Origin: Apostichopus japonicus
Lineage: Eukaryota > Echinodermata > Holothuroidea > Aspidochirotida > Stichopodidae
Length of the DNA stretch: 64,000 bases
Assembly (NCBI RefSeq): GCF_037975245.1
Contig: NC_092567.1
Location: 7,066,714-7,130,713 of the forward strand
Direction of reading: 5' to 3'
Shown piece after piece: positions 23,750 to 36,425 of the stretch (the stretch's first letter is position 1; the number at the start of each line of letters is the position of its first letter). Position numbers and translations under genes: made by a program. The notes under the pieces are model-generated. The model saw only the letters and a program-made list of their open reading frames with translations, was not told the DNA's origin and did no database searches.

Positions 23750-23958
23750 ATTCCTATCTCCTGTGTGGATTTAGACCACTGCTCTCCTAGAGTTGATGAG
23801 TCTGGTCTGAACCTTATCCTTCAGTCTGGTTTCTCTCTCTCTATCCTGAGTTCTCTCCAGGAGCTGAATATCTTTGACATCGACAGGAGACTAACTAATG
23901 AAGAGTTGGCGGCCATCTTGTCTTACTCCTCACAGTGTACAAGTTTGAATGAGCTGTG
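23750..23958 (+). CDS. LRR-encoding exon of an NLR-like gene (exon 1 of 4 seen)
   Basis: The acceptor TCATTCTAG opens 69 codons plus two bases, and the donor is TG|GTAAGT. The protein contains LSSLQELNIFDIDRR, then NEELAAILSYSSQCTSLNELW. This is a ribonuclease-inhibitor-type leucine-rich repeat: hydrophobic spacing L-x-x-L, a helix with AAIL, then C-TSL-x-EL. Such repeats form the C-terminal sensor region of animal NLR immune receptors. The exon begins in phase 0 and ends in phase 2. The first base of the exon at 29755 completes a TGG codon, so NELW is restored. No NACHT or death-fold exon is visible in the window, so NLR membership is inference. Confidence 0.6.
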
Positions 23959-26900
23959 GTAAGTATTCCGGTGTAGATGCTAGAATCATCATAACAGTTA
24001 AACAGGGAATTAATTTAATTAATAAAAGTTATCAATTTTAAACTAACAAAAGGGAATGTAAAGTCTGCTGTATTTTAATGTCAAGGATTGAATTTAATTA
24101 GTTTAGTTGAATTTATTTCAATAATTAGGTCATCGTGGAAGGTGTTATGTAGAATGGTATGATAAATAAAACAAAATATAATGGATTATTAGGGAATATT
24201 TTAAGAGGGTGCTGTTAAGAGAGGGGTGGATGGGTCGGTGGTGGTTGTTCAAAATGTTCTTTGTTTAGTTTAACAATTTAACTAAGTATTAGGTTTCATA
24301 ATGACAGGAATGTTTATTAGGATAAAATAAGAGATATATAGACAAGGAAATTGGAGTTTACTAATTCTAGCGAGTAAAATTAATATTCTAAAGTAAAGTT
24401 TTATAAGGAATAACTGTTACTTTTGACTGAGACCTCCAAAATAGTTGATTCTCAATTATGTACAATTAATATAAGAAACTAAAGAGATTGAAAATCGTTA
24501 TTAATATTAAAGTAGTAAAATGATGGCAATGAAAATAGCAATAACTTATAACTTTGTTGTTATAAACTCCTCATAGTTTTGATCAGATTATGACACTCTA
24601 GCAAAACTGAAATGCATAAAAAAGAAGCAACCAATAAAACAATTTTAGTTGTCGAAATTTAAAAAAAACAGTTACTCAAAATAAGTTAACAAATTGGAAC
24701 AAAATAAAAGTTAACTAGAAGAAAATAAATAATTGAAATTGAGTTAACTATAAAGTTAAAAAAAAACCAATTATTACAATAAATATAATTAAAGGCAAAT
24801 CTGTATCTGTTAAATTTCAGAGGTTCAAATTTAATCCATTTAAAACTACATTAATTTCTTCTTTATAGTTTGAAATACGATGTCATACAAAATAAGCTAA
24901 ATTAATATTTATGCTTTTATTTTAACATAATTATCAACAACAATTAAAAATTTAACCAAGAGCTTTCAGCTTTGTATAATTGATAACTTTAAACAAACAC
25001 TGTTTAAATATTTTAATATTCCTCGTATTAATGTTACTTCATACTTGATTCGATCATAACGTCCCTAGTTCGTCCTTTACAATGTAGTGTTATTTAATCC
25101 TCCAAGACCCCCTCTCTCCCCCCCCCCCCCCCAACCAACCCCTCCTCCCGCTCCTCCTCTTGCCCTGTTTGGTCCCACAAATCAATTCTCCTTTCCGTCC
25201 TCACCATTCGGAAAGTAATCAGTGACATCCTCAACTTACAGCTGACGTGTTACTAAAAAAAGAATATATTTAAGTCGCACCCGCCACCCCCCCCCCCCCC
25301 TCCCCCTCCTTCCCCACCGCGCCTCACCCAAATCTCGAAAGAAAAGAGAAAACTATTTTAGTTACATAAATGAAATAAATTAGAAAGAAAGCTGCTTTAC
25401 ATATGTTATAAGTGATATACCGCCATTCCAGGAATAACTAACCTCGGAGAAAGATATCAATGGAAATAACACACTGTGGTCTGGCTATAAAACAAATATA
25501 TAATGTTTCTTCCCTATCTAGACTAAATACCTTACCCCAATCCCAGTATGCTCTTCAGACACCTTACCTGGACCCGTCACCACTCTCCCTTTGCCACCCC
25601 CCTCCCCATGGCACATACTCGTTTTTTAGATGGCCCTTCAAATCCATTCTATGTTTCTACCCGATAACATCACTTATACACTAGTTTTCTGCACAGACGA
25701 TTGATTCACACAATTTATTTCTAAAGAAAAATAAGTTAGCAGTAGAGATGCCACACTTGGATTTCCCGTAAATACCTAATTAGCATAACAATAGATGACA
25801 CGGGCCAGGGTTAAAGATAATGAATAGAAAGAGAAACAAGACACGCGTTTAGTGTACACCTGGAATGGGGTCACTGCCATACAACGTAACCATGGAAACT
25901 GACGATAAGTAGGTCAGTCTGTGTCTAGCAGTGGCTGGGAATAATGCATTTTATTCAATACGGGTTAGCATGTCATATGCCGTGATATTACGGCGTGTTC
26001 TCATTATTATTCTTTGTTTATATATTTTAAATGAGTAGACTTGATTTCCTTTGTTGTTTAATACATCCCTCACTTGCGCCTCTCCCTAATTTGATAGAAG
26101 GATTGTTTTATTTCCCTTTCTTCGTTTTTTCCATTTATGTACCTCTCGTTGGTATATGGAAGTCTGCCTAATTAGCACATAATTAAATAGCCCTTAATGT
26201 AACTCACATATCTAATATGTGACTACAAACATTGCGGGTTCTTAATTGCCTAGTTTATGGAGAACACTTTTGTTCTGTGAAGTTGATTAAACAGTTAAAC
26301 GGTGGAGATAAAATATTACTCGTGTTTAGCAGGGAGAAAGATTCGTTTGATGAGATCTTTTATCTTTTAAATATCGAATTATATACTGCACTAGTTCTTT
26401 TTTATCTACACAGAACAGGCGAAAGTGATTAAATTATTCCATCGAAGTTTAAAATGTATAATGGATAACGACAACTAGAATCGATTTCAAATTTGCAACT
26501 TAAATGTTTTTAGCGAATTTAGAAAGGCTCAGAAGGCTGTCATCATCGCCTTCAGAACTTTCTTCAAAATGGTTTACATTATATTTATAACACACGCTAA
26601 CAAAATGAAGTACATATTTATATCCCCGGTACACAATGAATGAACCTACAAGTTAACAATCAGAATAACCACTTATACAACTGTCAGGGTCATATCCAGG
26701 TCGTAAATATGGCCACGGTTAATTTAGTTTTGTTGCTGAGAAGGAAAAGTGAAGCAATTGAAACGAATTCATTGCGTCATAATTTGCGATGTTTTACATG
26801 AATCATGGTGGTATGCTGATTAAAACAGAACATAAGTATATTGTGATAGTAACATGCATGGTGGACAAGTAAAAAGAAAAAGAAAGGAAAATAAAACAGA

Positions 26901-29754
26901 AAAGAAACCGAAGGAGAGGTGTTATGTTCCTGGAAATACAGTTAGTAAAGATATGTGGGTTATTGTATTCCGTCGGTTGCACATCCGGGGTTTTCCTTAA
27001 GTCAAATCGCAGCGAATAGGGTGAAAACATGTAAAGTAATCGTGTCTAAATATCGCGAATCTACGCTTTCAGAACGCATGAAGAGAAACATGAATACTCT
27101 ACGCATAGACCTCTAGGCATAAGAATGCAATATAATAGTTAAGTAGAGGAGCCCTAATGTAACAGAAGCTAAGCTATCTTCGTAGGTATTTTACAGATGT
27201 TGTATTTTTAATTGTTTGAGACACTACAGTAGGCCTACCTGCTTATTTATGATTCTGCGTCATGTTTTACTTTGTTCAACACTTACTTTTGGTGGGAAAA
27301 AGTTTTCATTTCGTACTGCAAAGAATCATATCTTTCTAATGTGCAATTACGTAGCACCATGCATCTGCCTAACTGCCTAACCTTTGCTCATAGAAAGTAT
27401 TGATGTTGCAGATCTCTACTTTGGAGACTTGGACAGCAATCATAGGCCTACTGGCGAGTGAAATTTGGCGAGTAGATTTTTAGTCACGGTCGCCAAATAG
27501 CGATTACTTTCAAAAATAATTGTCGAGGCCTGAAAAACTTCACAACATGATTTCTCATGGTAGAAATCATGGATACTTTTCATACATGGTATATGGATTT
27601 GCCATATTGAATACAAGAATCCTAAATGAGTGTGAGGTCAAATCTCCTATATGTCACCAGAGGTCAAACTCTGAAAAACCTTTTACATGATATGTAACGA
27701 TGGAAATCGCGGATACCTGTAATACTTGGTGTGTGGATTCATAACATCGAGTACAAGACCCCTATTGTTTTGGAGGTGTGTATAGCCACGTACAGTAGAC
27801 GGACCTGTGTTATCATGCCATATTGGAATTGTAACAGCTAGTTCTGGTTATACCAACAAGAAGAATTCTGCATTGAAGTCATCGAAATCTCAATGCATTC
27901 TGCATTCTGGTTATCTTTGGAAAGGAGGGGTGGGGGTGGGCTCCAAATATGACTTGGGTCCGTTGGGAGGAGTTTAAACGGGGAGAACCCTTTTATTAAA
28001 ATATAACCTTTAATAAATAGTTTTTAATGCTGCAGCGTTATAAATTATTAGTTCAACAATTATGTCCAGTATTTTGCCTACATGTGAACATTGAGTTGTT
28101 GTGTCCGCTATAGCCATTACATTATATATAAGATTAGTGAAATATTCGAAAGCACCTGTTTTAACCAGTCACTGGATAGATACGGAAAACTAACGATTGT
28201 AAAGAAAACGTTTTACATAAGTAGTAGCACTATTTATGCGTTAATTATGATAATTAGATACAAGGAATGTAACCAATATATTTTCTTTCTATGTCCGGAG
28301 CAGTACTTTACATAGAACTGGGCAATTCAGGTATAAGGTAGAATGATACTGAGCTAGACTTTAACATATTTATTGGATATTATGCACTATATCTGTTACC
28401 GGTTATTCCAGATAATTTCATTTCATGCTCGATAAACTCAAGTGCCCTCTTGTTGTTGTGTGTTTGTAACAAGTGCCTTCATGTCTAAAAATTTGCTATT
28501 TGGCTTCAAAATAATAATAATGATAAAATATGCAGTTCAAGAGTACCGGTATTAAGAAAACTTTTGCTGAAAACTTTTGCCTCCCCTCAGTGTTTGTTCC
28601 TCCACCTTCTAATAAAACTTTTCTTTTGTGAATCAACGACGATGGCATTAGTGTATTCTTAACAAAGTATGACCAGGAAGTCTTCATAAGTCCTCGGTAT
28701 GAAGGGGTTGGATATTTTGGACACATGTAACCCTTCATTGAGAACATAGTTGAACAGAAAGATTCGATTGTGTAATGGTTAAGGTTATTATTATCAACTC
28801 CACAAAAATGTTATAATTTTGTACAATTTGATTTAGGTCAATGACAAAGAACAATGCGTGCAATGTGATCACATTATTGAAGGTAGATATTGAATAAATT
28901 CTTAAATAACGTTGGTATATCATATAATAGTAACAATTTGTGTTTAACTTCAACCCGAGATGACAATTTGTTGCGTCCAGTAAAGAATGTTGCTATGTCC
29001 TCGACCCTCCTATCCCTCTACCTTCTATTTCTCCTCCATTTTAGTGCAAGATTGTGCAGGTTTGTCATTCCGAAATTACGTTGAAAAACGTAATTTGTAG
29101 CATCTTAAACTATTCTGAGATTAAGTAACAAGATTCATAATTTCTAGATTTTATATTTTACCACTGCACTCTAACAATCTCAGACATTTAAGTTCTCATT
29201 TAAAAGTGAGAAGGATTCACGAAAACTATCTATATTATCAATCAATTTACCGAATATAACATACAATATAAATCATGTGATCCGAGCGGAAAATGTCAAG
29301 CGGTTGTTACAAGGATTTGCTCCGTTTACTTAGTTTATTGTGTACAATGTTGTATTTCTACATGTTTGATCAACTTTAAATGAATTGATAATTTAAGATT
29401 ACAGACAATTTAGCCAATTATGATCATGTGGACAGCTATTCTTTTCACAGTTACTACCAACCGCATATAATTTGCATACAGTAGAGCAGTTCCAACTATC
29501 ATTATTATTATTGGCAAACCTATATCCATTCTAATTTATTTTTCTTGGAATCGTTGAAACACGAGACTTGTGATTATAATTAATTCTGATTAGTATGATC
29601 AATTAGATGTGATTTATTTCCTTGTTATTTGTTATTTACTTTGTCTATACTTTGTTCTTTATCTTCATTGATTTAGTAAACTAAACCTGACTAGGAGGAC
29701 ATTCCTCTACGTCATCTACATCTTACACGATGATTACTCTGCTTCTATCCATAG
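23959..29754. other. Intron of LRR gene, unique AT-rich sequence
   Basis: About 5.8 kb between two phase-compatible exons. C-runs are at 25120 and 25288. No transposon terminus or supported exon was found. ORFs of 66-83 codons on both strands have no motif. Confidence 0.4.
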
Positions 29755-29831
29755 GTTTGTTTTATACGATCTGCCAGACACTATTCCGGTTGGATCCATT
29801 CCATCATCCTTGAAATCAAGATATGTGAAAG
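29755..29831 (+). CDS. LRR gene, exon 2 of 4 seen
   Basis: The acceptor is CTTCTATCCATAG and the donor AAAG|GTATTG. With two bases carried from 23958 it reads FVLYDLPDTIPVGSIPSSLK followed by SRYVK, and one base is carried forward. The short hydrophobic start followed by a P-rich linker suits the end of an LRR domain. Phase fits both neighbours (2 in, 1 out). No family match was made beyond this. Confidence 0.5.
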
Positions 29832-32800
29832 GTATTGTCACAATGACGTCATTATGGACGCACTTAAATTTCTTACATTTAATTAAAGGCTCTACAAACT
29901 ATGTGAATTTCTTTTGACTTGTTGACTGTTGTTGAATTATATACAATAAAGTAATGGATCAGCAACATATGATTGCCATTTTATATGAAGGAGACACCCA
30001 AAACAGACTCTTGTGATAGTAAACAACGAACTGAATAATAAATATGTAACAACACTTAATATTGCTAAGCTTGGTTGATTTAAGAGATAAGTCATATTCC
30101 TTTAATGTCGCTCCTTCGAGATCCCTGCCCTATATGATGTTTTTGTGAGTAGCCATCACATCAATTGATGCTTTAAATCTCTTTCCGAAAAGTAGTGGTA
30201 TCATACACTTTGGGAAACTTAAGAAGTACACAGCGACAATTATTGTGTAAGGTTTTGAAGTGATGTTGTGCCCCTCGGAGTCTGTCAACACACCCCCAGT
30301 CCGCCCCCCCCCCGGCGAACACACACATAAAAAACATCCTTCTGTCAATCTGAATTGCAGAATAAAGCCGTGAAGTTTAACTTAATTCTTTTCCAAGTTC
30401 TGCAACAAATTTCTTGTTTCTCTAAAATTGCTGCAAAGTGTATTACAAAGTAAACGAAAACAAAACAGACCAAAAGTGTATCGGAACTGTTGGTGCTAGA
30501 TGTATCGTACTCAAAATATACGAATAGGTAACATCAGCATAAAGATTTTATGAAGGCAAAAATAAGACACTCGTTCTGCAGTTTTGTAAAGGAACAGAGG
30601 GTCGCCAAAGCCGACATCATATATAGGGAGGAGGGAGGGGGGGGGGTCTGTGGTCTTTCCCCAGCCCAGAAAGAGGGGAAGTTTAGACTTCAAATGATAC
30701 CTCTGAGGCATAGTTTGACTTATAAGACTTGACTTATGTCCAATATATAAGTCTAAACGCAACATTGTGTTTTAATTATTTTTAGTTAGTTTGATATGCG
30801 TTGTGGTGGCGTGGTGGGGAGACACCCCATCACTCCATTGATCGACGCTTGAAAAGAGTACAATTTACATGTATTGGGGAACATTAAGATCCATGCATGA
30901 CTTGCATTGAAAAAATAATAGTAGAAATAAAATGTGGGTAATGATATGAGGGAAAGCATTTAGAACTATATGTGAATTTGACACCATATTTCTATATTTT
31001 TTATTTGTACACTTACGAAAATAAGAGTCATAATACAAAAAAAACAAGAAAAGAAAACAAAATCGGTCTGTCTGTTACTCCCCTTACGTCTACATTTACC
31101 CAGATTTAGATAATATTAGGTAAATAAAATGAACCCTAGATAACCCTATCTAAAAATATGCAGTTTCCTGGGACTTCGCATCACACCCTTTAATAACATT
31201 AATCTATCAAAGAAAAATATCTAATTTACATGTTTGGTCTGCATGTTTTAAATCTGCATACAAAGCGAAAAGTGCATAAAACAGGAATAATGCATTATAG
31301 ATGAGCACTAGTTTAATTTTCAAGCCATCAATATACGTATTGTGTATCGATTCGGTACAGTTTTACATCGGTATTATATACTTAATGAGGTAACGATTTA
31401 TACTTTATTCCATTTACCGCGTGTTTCTGTCAAAGTTTTAAGGTAATATTTTTGTTTGATTTTCGGTGAGATGCAAAACTGTCAGAAAGAAAAATTAAAT
31501 AATAAAGTAACAACTAATCTTACAAGTAGTAGCGAAGAGAACCAGGGACGTAGCTAAGGCCTGATGATTCGGGGGGGGGGGGGGAGGGAGTAGTGGCTGA
31601 AATTCCAACTAGGTTTGTTTTGAAGCCATAAAATTCCGACTGCTGCCTTTTAACCCCCCCTCCCCCCCCCCCCCCAGCTACTCGTCAACGATACGGTAAG
31701 TGTCAGTTCAGACACCCCATCTTTCGCGACTGCACTTTTATTCCGAACTTTTTTCGATACATTTGTCCACCGGCCCTCACTTCACAAACTTATTAATCAC
31801 TCTGGTTAAGCAAGCAAGCAACTGAGTAGAAGTTAACTGCTTCAAGGCTACATAGACTACTAACTACAAAAGCTATGTTAATGTAACAAATGGGAAAACT
31901 TGTTTTTTTCTTTAACAAATTATATTCGACGACAAAGTGAATTACCAAAAAAGAATTATTATTTTTTTTTTGGGGGGGGGGGGCTATTTATCACTCACAT
32001 GAACAATCTGCCTATCATCTTCGTCACTGACCAATAGAATTCTTAGAAATAAGTATAAAAACGTACTGTAAAAACATACAGTTTTCAGTGGTTGCGGTTC
32101 TCACCTAGGCCTTTATATCAATTCGATACGGACCTATTTGGTGGCGATATACGCCAACCCGTATTAACTATTGACAACATGATAGTTAACTCTGCTCTAA
32201 GTTGAATAAACACAGTTCGCAGATAAAACTACAACCGTGACTAAAACTAGTAGTGTTTTCGTGACAGCCATGTGCATATAAAATAGCTTTAAAGAGCGCT
32301 AGTATTCAATTTTAGTCAGTCTGACTCTTGCCAATGCGAAAAGTAGCCGGGAAATATCCCTAGGGCGGGGAGGATGCAGTTAAGGAACATACTAAGTATC
32401 GCCCACATGTTACATATACCAAATTAATAGAGAGGTTTCTCAACATCATGGATTTCTCGGCCACTGTACAATTGATACAATCAGTTGTAACTGGTTAAAC
32501 CTAGCCTAGGGTCCAATTGAATTTGGAAAAGCCGATACTTTAAAGAATATAATTTGTTCAACAAAAAATGAAGGAAATCATCAAGAAGTTAAATTTTAGG
32601 CCAATCCCCGAACACTTTATTCACTGCTCAAACCTTAGTTATTTGATGTAAACCTCATACCTTTTATATGGTCATTACTTCTGAGGAAGATAATTGTCTA
32701 CTCCTAAGCTATACATTATTATGTGGGCCCGAATCCGCGAACAAAAAATAACAACTGAACTATTTCTATAAAATATATTCTAGTCTAAATTTGGCCAAAA

Positions 32801-32978
32801 TAGTCATACATCTATCTTCTACAACTGTATAAGATGTAATTGTCTGAATAATACAATACGAACCAATTTTGGCAAAGACTCAAGAGTTCGGTTAGACGAA
32901 CCAGGTAACGTACTGTAACGGTTACAACTAGTACTGACTAGCATTGGGTGTTGTAATTGTATACAATATAGATAATAT
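29832..32978. other. Intron of LRR gene, left part
   Basis: AT-rich with no exon. A sequence CAGGGACGTAGCTAAGG at 31543 followed by a G-run looks like a hAT-like left end. A C-run and CAGCTACTCGTC near 31677 may be its damaged right end. No target duplication supports it. Confidence 0.35.
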
Positions 32979-32986
32979 ATATATAC

Positions 32987-33769
32987 CAGCGACGTAGCCA
33001 GGAATTTAAAAGGGGATGCACATTTTGCGATTGATATGGGGGAGGGGTCTAAGGGGATGGGGTGTCCTGTTTTGAGCAATTGAAGGTCCTTAGATGCGAT
33101 CTGGAGCAATGTTTTGCTAGTTTCATCATGATCATATGATATCATATTATCAGCAGATTTTGTTTCCGATTTGAAATATTCTTTCAGAAAGACAAACATA
33201 GTGCTATTTTACAATTTTTCCAGTAGGATGATTCTTGTTTATTGTCCAATGTCTGGACTTTAATACATTTGACGAACTTAACTGATGGAGAATATAAACT
33301 CTCGTATTTAGCAGTGTAATAATTATTCATAGGAAGTGTGTATCACGTACGATTGCTAGCTTAGCTTCAAAACATGCTGTTCGTGCAACAACTTATGACG
33401 AATCATAGAAAGGATGAGAACACACGTTGTCGTCGTCGTTGTGCATACGGTTCGTGACTCTTCATCGAGTGCGGTTAGGTAGGCTATATGTATTTTATTA
33501 CGCAGTGGCCAACTGTAGGCTGGTAATAGGTAATAGGCTACTGGCTAAATTTAGCTAATTGCATCTGCCAAACTAAGTAGCTGAATCAGTAGGCCTAAAT
33601 ATTACTACGATTATATTCGAGTTAACGGAGCTGACGAGTATTCAAGATCAAAAGAGCACTGGCAAAATACCATGCCAAATAACAAACAGTATTTAACATT
33701 TTTTTCGACACTGAAAGGGAAAAGCAGTTGCTCCGACTGCCCCCCCCCCCCTCCTTGGCTACGTCTCTG
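32987..33769 (+). mobile_element. hAT-like TIR element (783 bp)
   Basis: The ends CAGCGACGTAGCCAGG and CCTTGGCTACGTCTCTG are inverted copies with few mismatches, and ATATATAC is duplicated exactly at 32979-32986 and 33770-33777. Close to the left end (33010-33115) is one inverted copy of the unit that forms the tandem array at 45260-45936. The 126-codon minus-strand ORF (32819-33199) crosses the element border, so it is not a gene. Confidence 0.85.
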
Positions 33770-33777
33770 ATATATAC

Positions 33778-34300
33778 TGAACGTACTTGAAGCTAGCGAA
33801 CAGGGTCAACCCACCTAATAACAAAATTAGTACATAAATAAACCGAATTGAAGCTGGCGAACGTTGTACGGTAGTTCTTTAGGCATTATATTGAATGTAT
33901 TCAAATTCATACGAAGTTTTGTATGGTGGAGTATAAGGATCGCGAGATACAATTTCTCAAAGAAGCAAGGAAACGTGGTAAATATGACTGATTAAAGGAC
34001 AATTTTGACCTAACTTTTTCCAATTTTAGGTCATTCACAATCACAGGAATATATGAATAGGTCTAGGTGATTAAGAGTGCGACAGTCGGAAATTCCGACA
34101 GTCGTACTCCAAGTTTCCAACTATCGTCATTTTTACCAAGCTTGGGTAGTGAGACACCCCACCCCCTCTCTTTAGCGACTTCACTGCGGTCAACGCGTAA
34201 ATACAAGAAAAGATCATTATTTTTTTGTATTGAATGTTTCAACTGTATGGTCCACCATCTTGTCTACAGACGTCTAAAAAAAATTGTAGACGTTATTATC
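33778..34300. other. Intronic spacer
   Basis: No feature recognised between two mobile elements. Confidence 0.4.
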
Positions 34301-35480
34301 CGGCGCGTAACCAGGATTTTCTAACCCGGGGGCGCGACTTACTATCCAAGCGGAGCGCCACTCATGGTTGGAGCGCAGCGTACAAGAACATTTCTGGTTT
34401 TGATACCCCCCCCCCCCCCCCACAGATCACCGGAAATGGCACTTCTCGGGCTTAAAAATGACCAACCAGATGTACAATTTTGTCTGAGAACCATGTATTT
34501 CCCAATAGTTTTTGTTTTCATCCATAACATATTTGAAGATTGTCACCAGTCACACATCATGTTCGACCTCATCGCATCTCCTGTGAATCATTGATATTGA
34601 AGGTGATTCTACGTTGCGGCCCATAATACCCGTCAGCCCCACTTTTCAAGGTTGTAAGCCCATTATTTGTTCAGAGTTTGAAAATATTTCTCGTGAATAA
34701 ATTCATTTCAAAACATACCCATAATGTTGCACAGAATTCCATCTATGGACAACCAATATAGATGAACCTTCTTCAACCCCAAACAAAATTGCACGAGTAG
34801 GGGGAAGTATGATGAAGAATGTTTGCCAGGGACTTTCGAAAATTCAGACAGTTAATTTAAGTAATTAAATTAATTGGTCTACAAATATTAAAACCTCTTA
34901 TAACGGCTACTATTAAACTTGGCGGGGGGGGGGGGGGGGGGGGGCTGCAAATATTTTTGTGAAAATTTTGGCAATTTACTGAGACTTTTTCGGGCACCTA
35001 CTGAAAGGAAAATAAATTGCAATGATGTAGCTAAAGAAAGTCAATAGTTTAAAAAAAATCTCCTTGGTATTTAAAATAAAGTTCTTAGCTTGCCCGACTA
35101 ATTTGCCATTTCGGTAATAACACGGCAAATGATTGTATGTAATTGGCATGCAGTGTAATAACCGATGCACGCCTATATGATATAGGCAATCTTATTTCTT
35201 TTACTTACCATTTACCATATCATTTGTTTAATCTGAACAAGAACTGTTTTTTGATGCACGCCTATTTATAAATATTTTATATTTATACTGGTTTAAAAAT
35301 AAATCGAAATCGAAATAAAACCTGATTCCAATTTTTGATATGTAAATGAACATGTCGCACGAAAAAAAAAGTCTCCTATGACTACACACATATAGACAAT
35401 TTGGAGGTTGTTCATCCTGGAACGCCATTTTCTGTTCATGCTCACTGATATGATGTGATATCTGCTATTTGCTTTACAAA
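34301..35480 (-). mobile_element. Family E element, inverted copy, one end missing
   Basis: Starts with CGGCGCGTAACCAGG, the family E terminus, then GGGGGCGCG and an inverted hairpin module (34341-34452). It continues through the block shared with 20130-20635 and 46705-47160, and reaches the CTGCTATTTGCTTTACAAAT block shared with 19387 and 46056. A G-run of more than 20 bases lies at 34923-34944. The purine tract and second terminus are not present, so no target duplication can be read. Confidence 0.65.
34341..34452 (-). repeat. Hairpin module, copy 8 (minus strand)
   Basis: Reverse complement of the module, interrupted by a C-run near 34408. The left arm is changed (GCTCCA instead of GCGCCA), so the stem is weakened. 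Confidence 0.75.
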
Positions 35481-35647
35481 TTTGAATAATTTAAATGAGA
35501 CTGAAATAAATAACTTTTATCTGTTTACTGTGCAATGCCCCACATTCTTTTCATTTCGAAAGACGCACAGTTTCAAGTTCATTACACACTGAAGGCTTCA
35601 ATTCTCTATTTGCCTTCAGTTTAGGGAAGATCTTGGGATTTTCATCC

Positions 35648-35717
35648 CTAGATATTGCTAGATATTGCTAGATATCGCTGGATATTGCTAGATATCGCTA
35701 GATATTGCTAGATATCC
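35648..35717 (+). repeat. Ten-base tandem repeat
   Basis: Seven units of TAGATATTGC with single-base variants (TAGATATCGC, TGGATATTGC). It sits between the inverted E and F repeats. Confidence 0.85.
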
Positions 35718-35936
35718 ATACAGTACAGTGTCCTTGGGATTTTCGGGGCCTGATCTTGGGAAATTGCAAAACCGGAAGTGGTCACACTCTATGTAGGCCA
35801 GTGCAAGACCTTATAGACGTCACTAATACACAACCCAATCACTTCGTATCGATGAAGTGGTGTGTTGCCGGATTTAGTCAAGGTCTTGGTACTACGGGCG
35901 AAGGTCATTAATTAATTATTTCGTAACTCACAGGTA

Positions 35937-36425
35937 AGCGATAAGAGGGGTGGGCGTAGAGTTGTGGGCGCGTTTTCATGCAGATGGGGACAATCTCAAA
36001 AAGAGATGCGTCGCCCCTCCCCCCTCCCCCGCCCATGATAAGCCCATGGATCCACTACATGATATTCACAGGAGATGTGCCCAATTCTCCAATCGCATGC
36101 AAAATTTATTTTTAGATTAATTGTACGAGTTACGGTACTAGATGTTGGGTAACAATTAGCATTCAGGTCGGAGTGTATAACATCTTATCTATTGATGACA
36201 GTGTTGCATCGAAGGACACATGTCTAGTGCAGTTCGCATATAGATTAATACCGGAATGCGTCATGTTCCCAGACGAACTCGGTCGAATTCTAGACCAGCC
36301 ATAGTTGGTTTCATAGCACACTTGTACAATTGTTTAAGGCGTCCATACACACACGCGTTATGGTAGACCATATACATAGTGAGAGACTGTAAGGGGTAGG
36401 GTGAAACGCTCGCCCCTTCCGAAAT
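35937..36425 (-). repeat. Dispersed repeat F, inverted copy
   Basis: Reverse complement of 3450-4006, about 80-85 percent alike by eye. Shared marks are GGTAACAATTAGCATTCAGG, TCTAGACCAGCC and AAGGCGTCCATACAC. It stops just before the TIR-like end seen in copy 1. Confidence 0.65.

Noticed and set aside
31543-31677. Short hAT-like element
   Set aside because: A left-end-like sequence and a C-run are present, but the right end is unconvincing and no target duplication exists; mentioned only in the spacer entry.
32819-33199. 126-codon minus-strand ORF
   Set aside because: It crosses the left end of the hAT-like element at 32987, including its target duplication, so it postdates the insertion.
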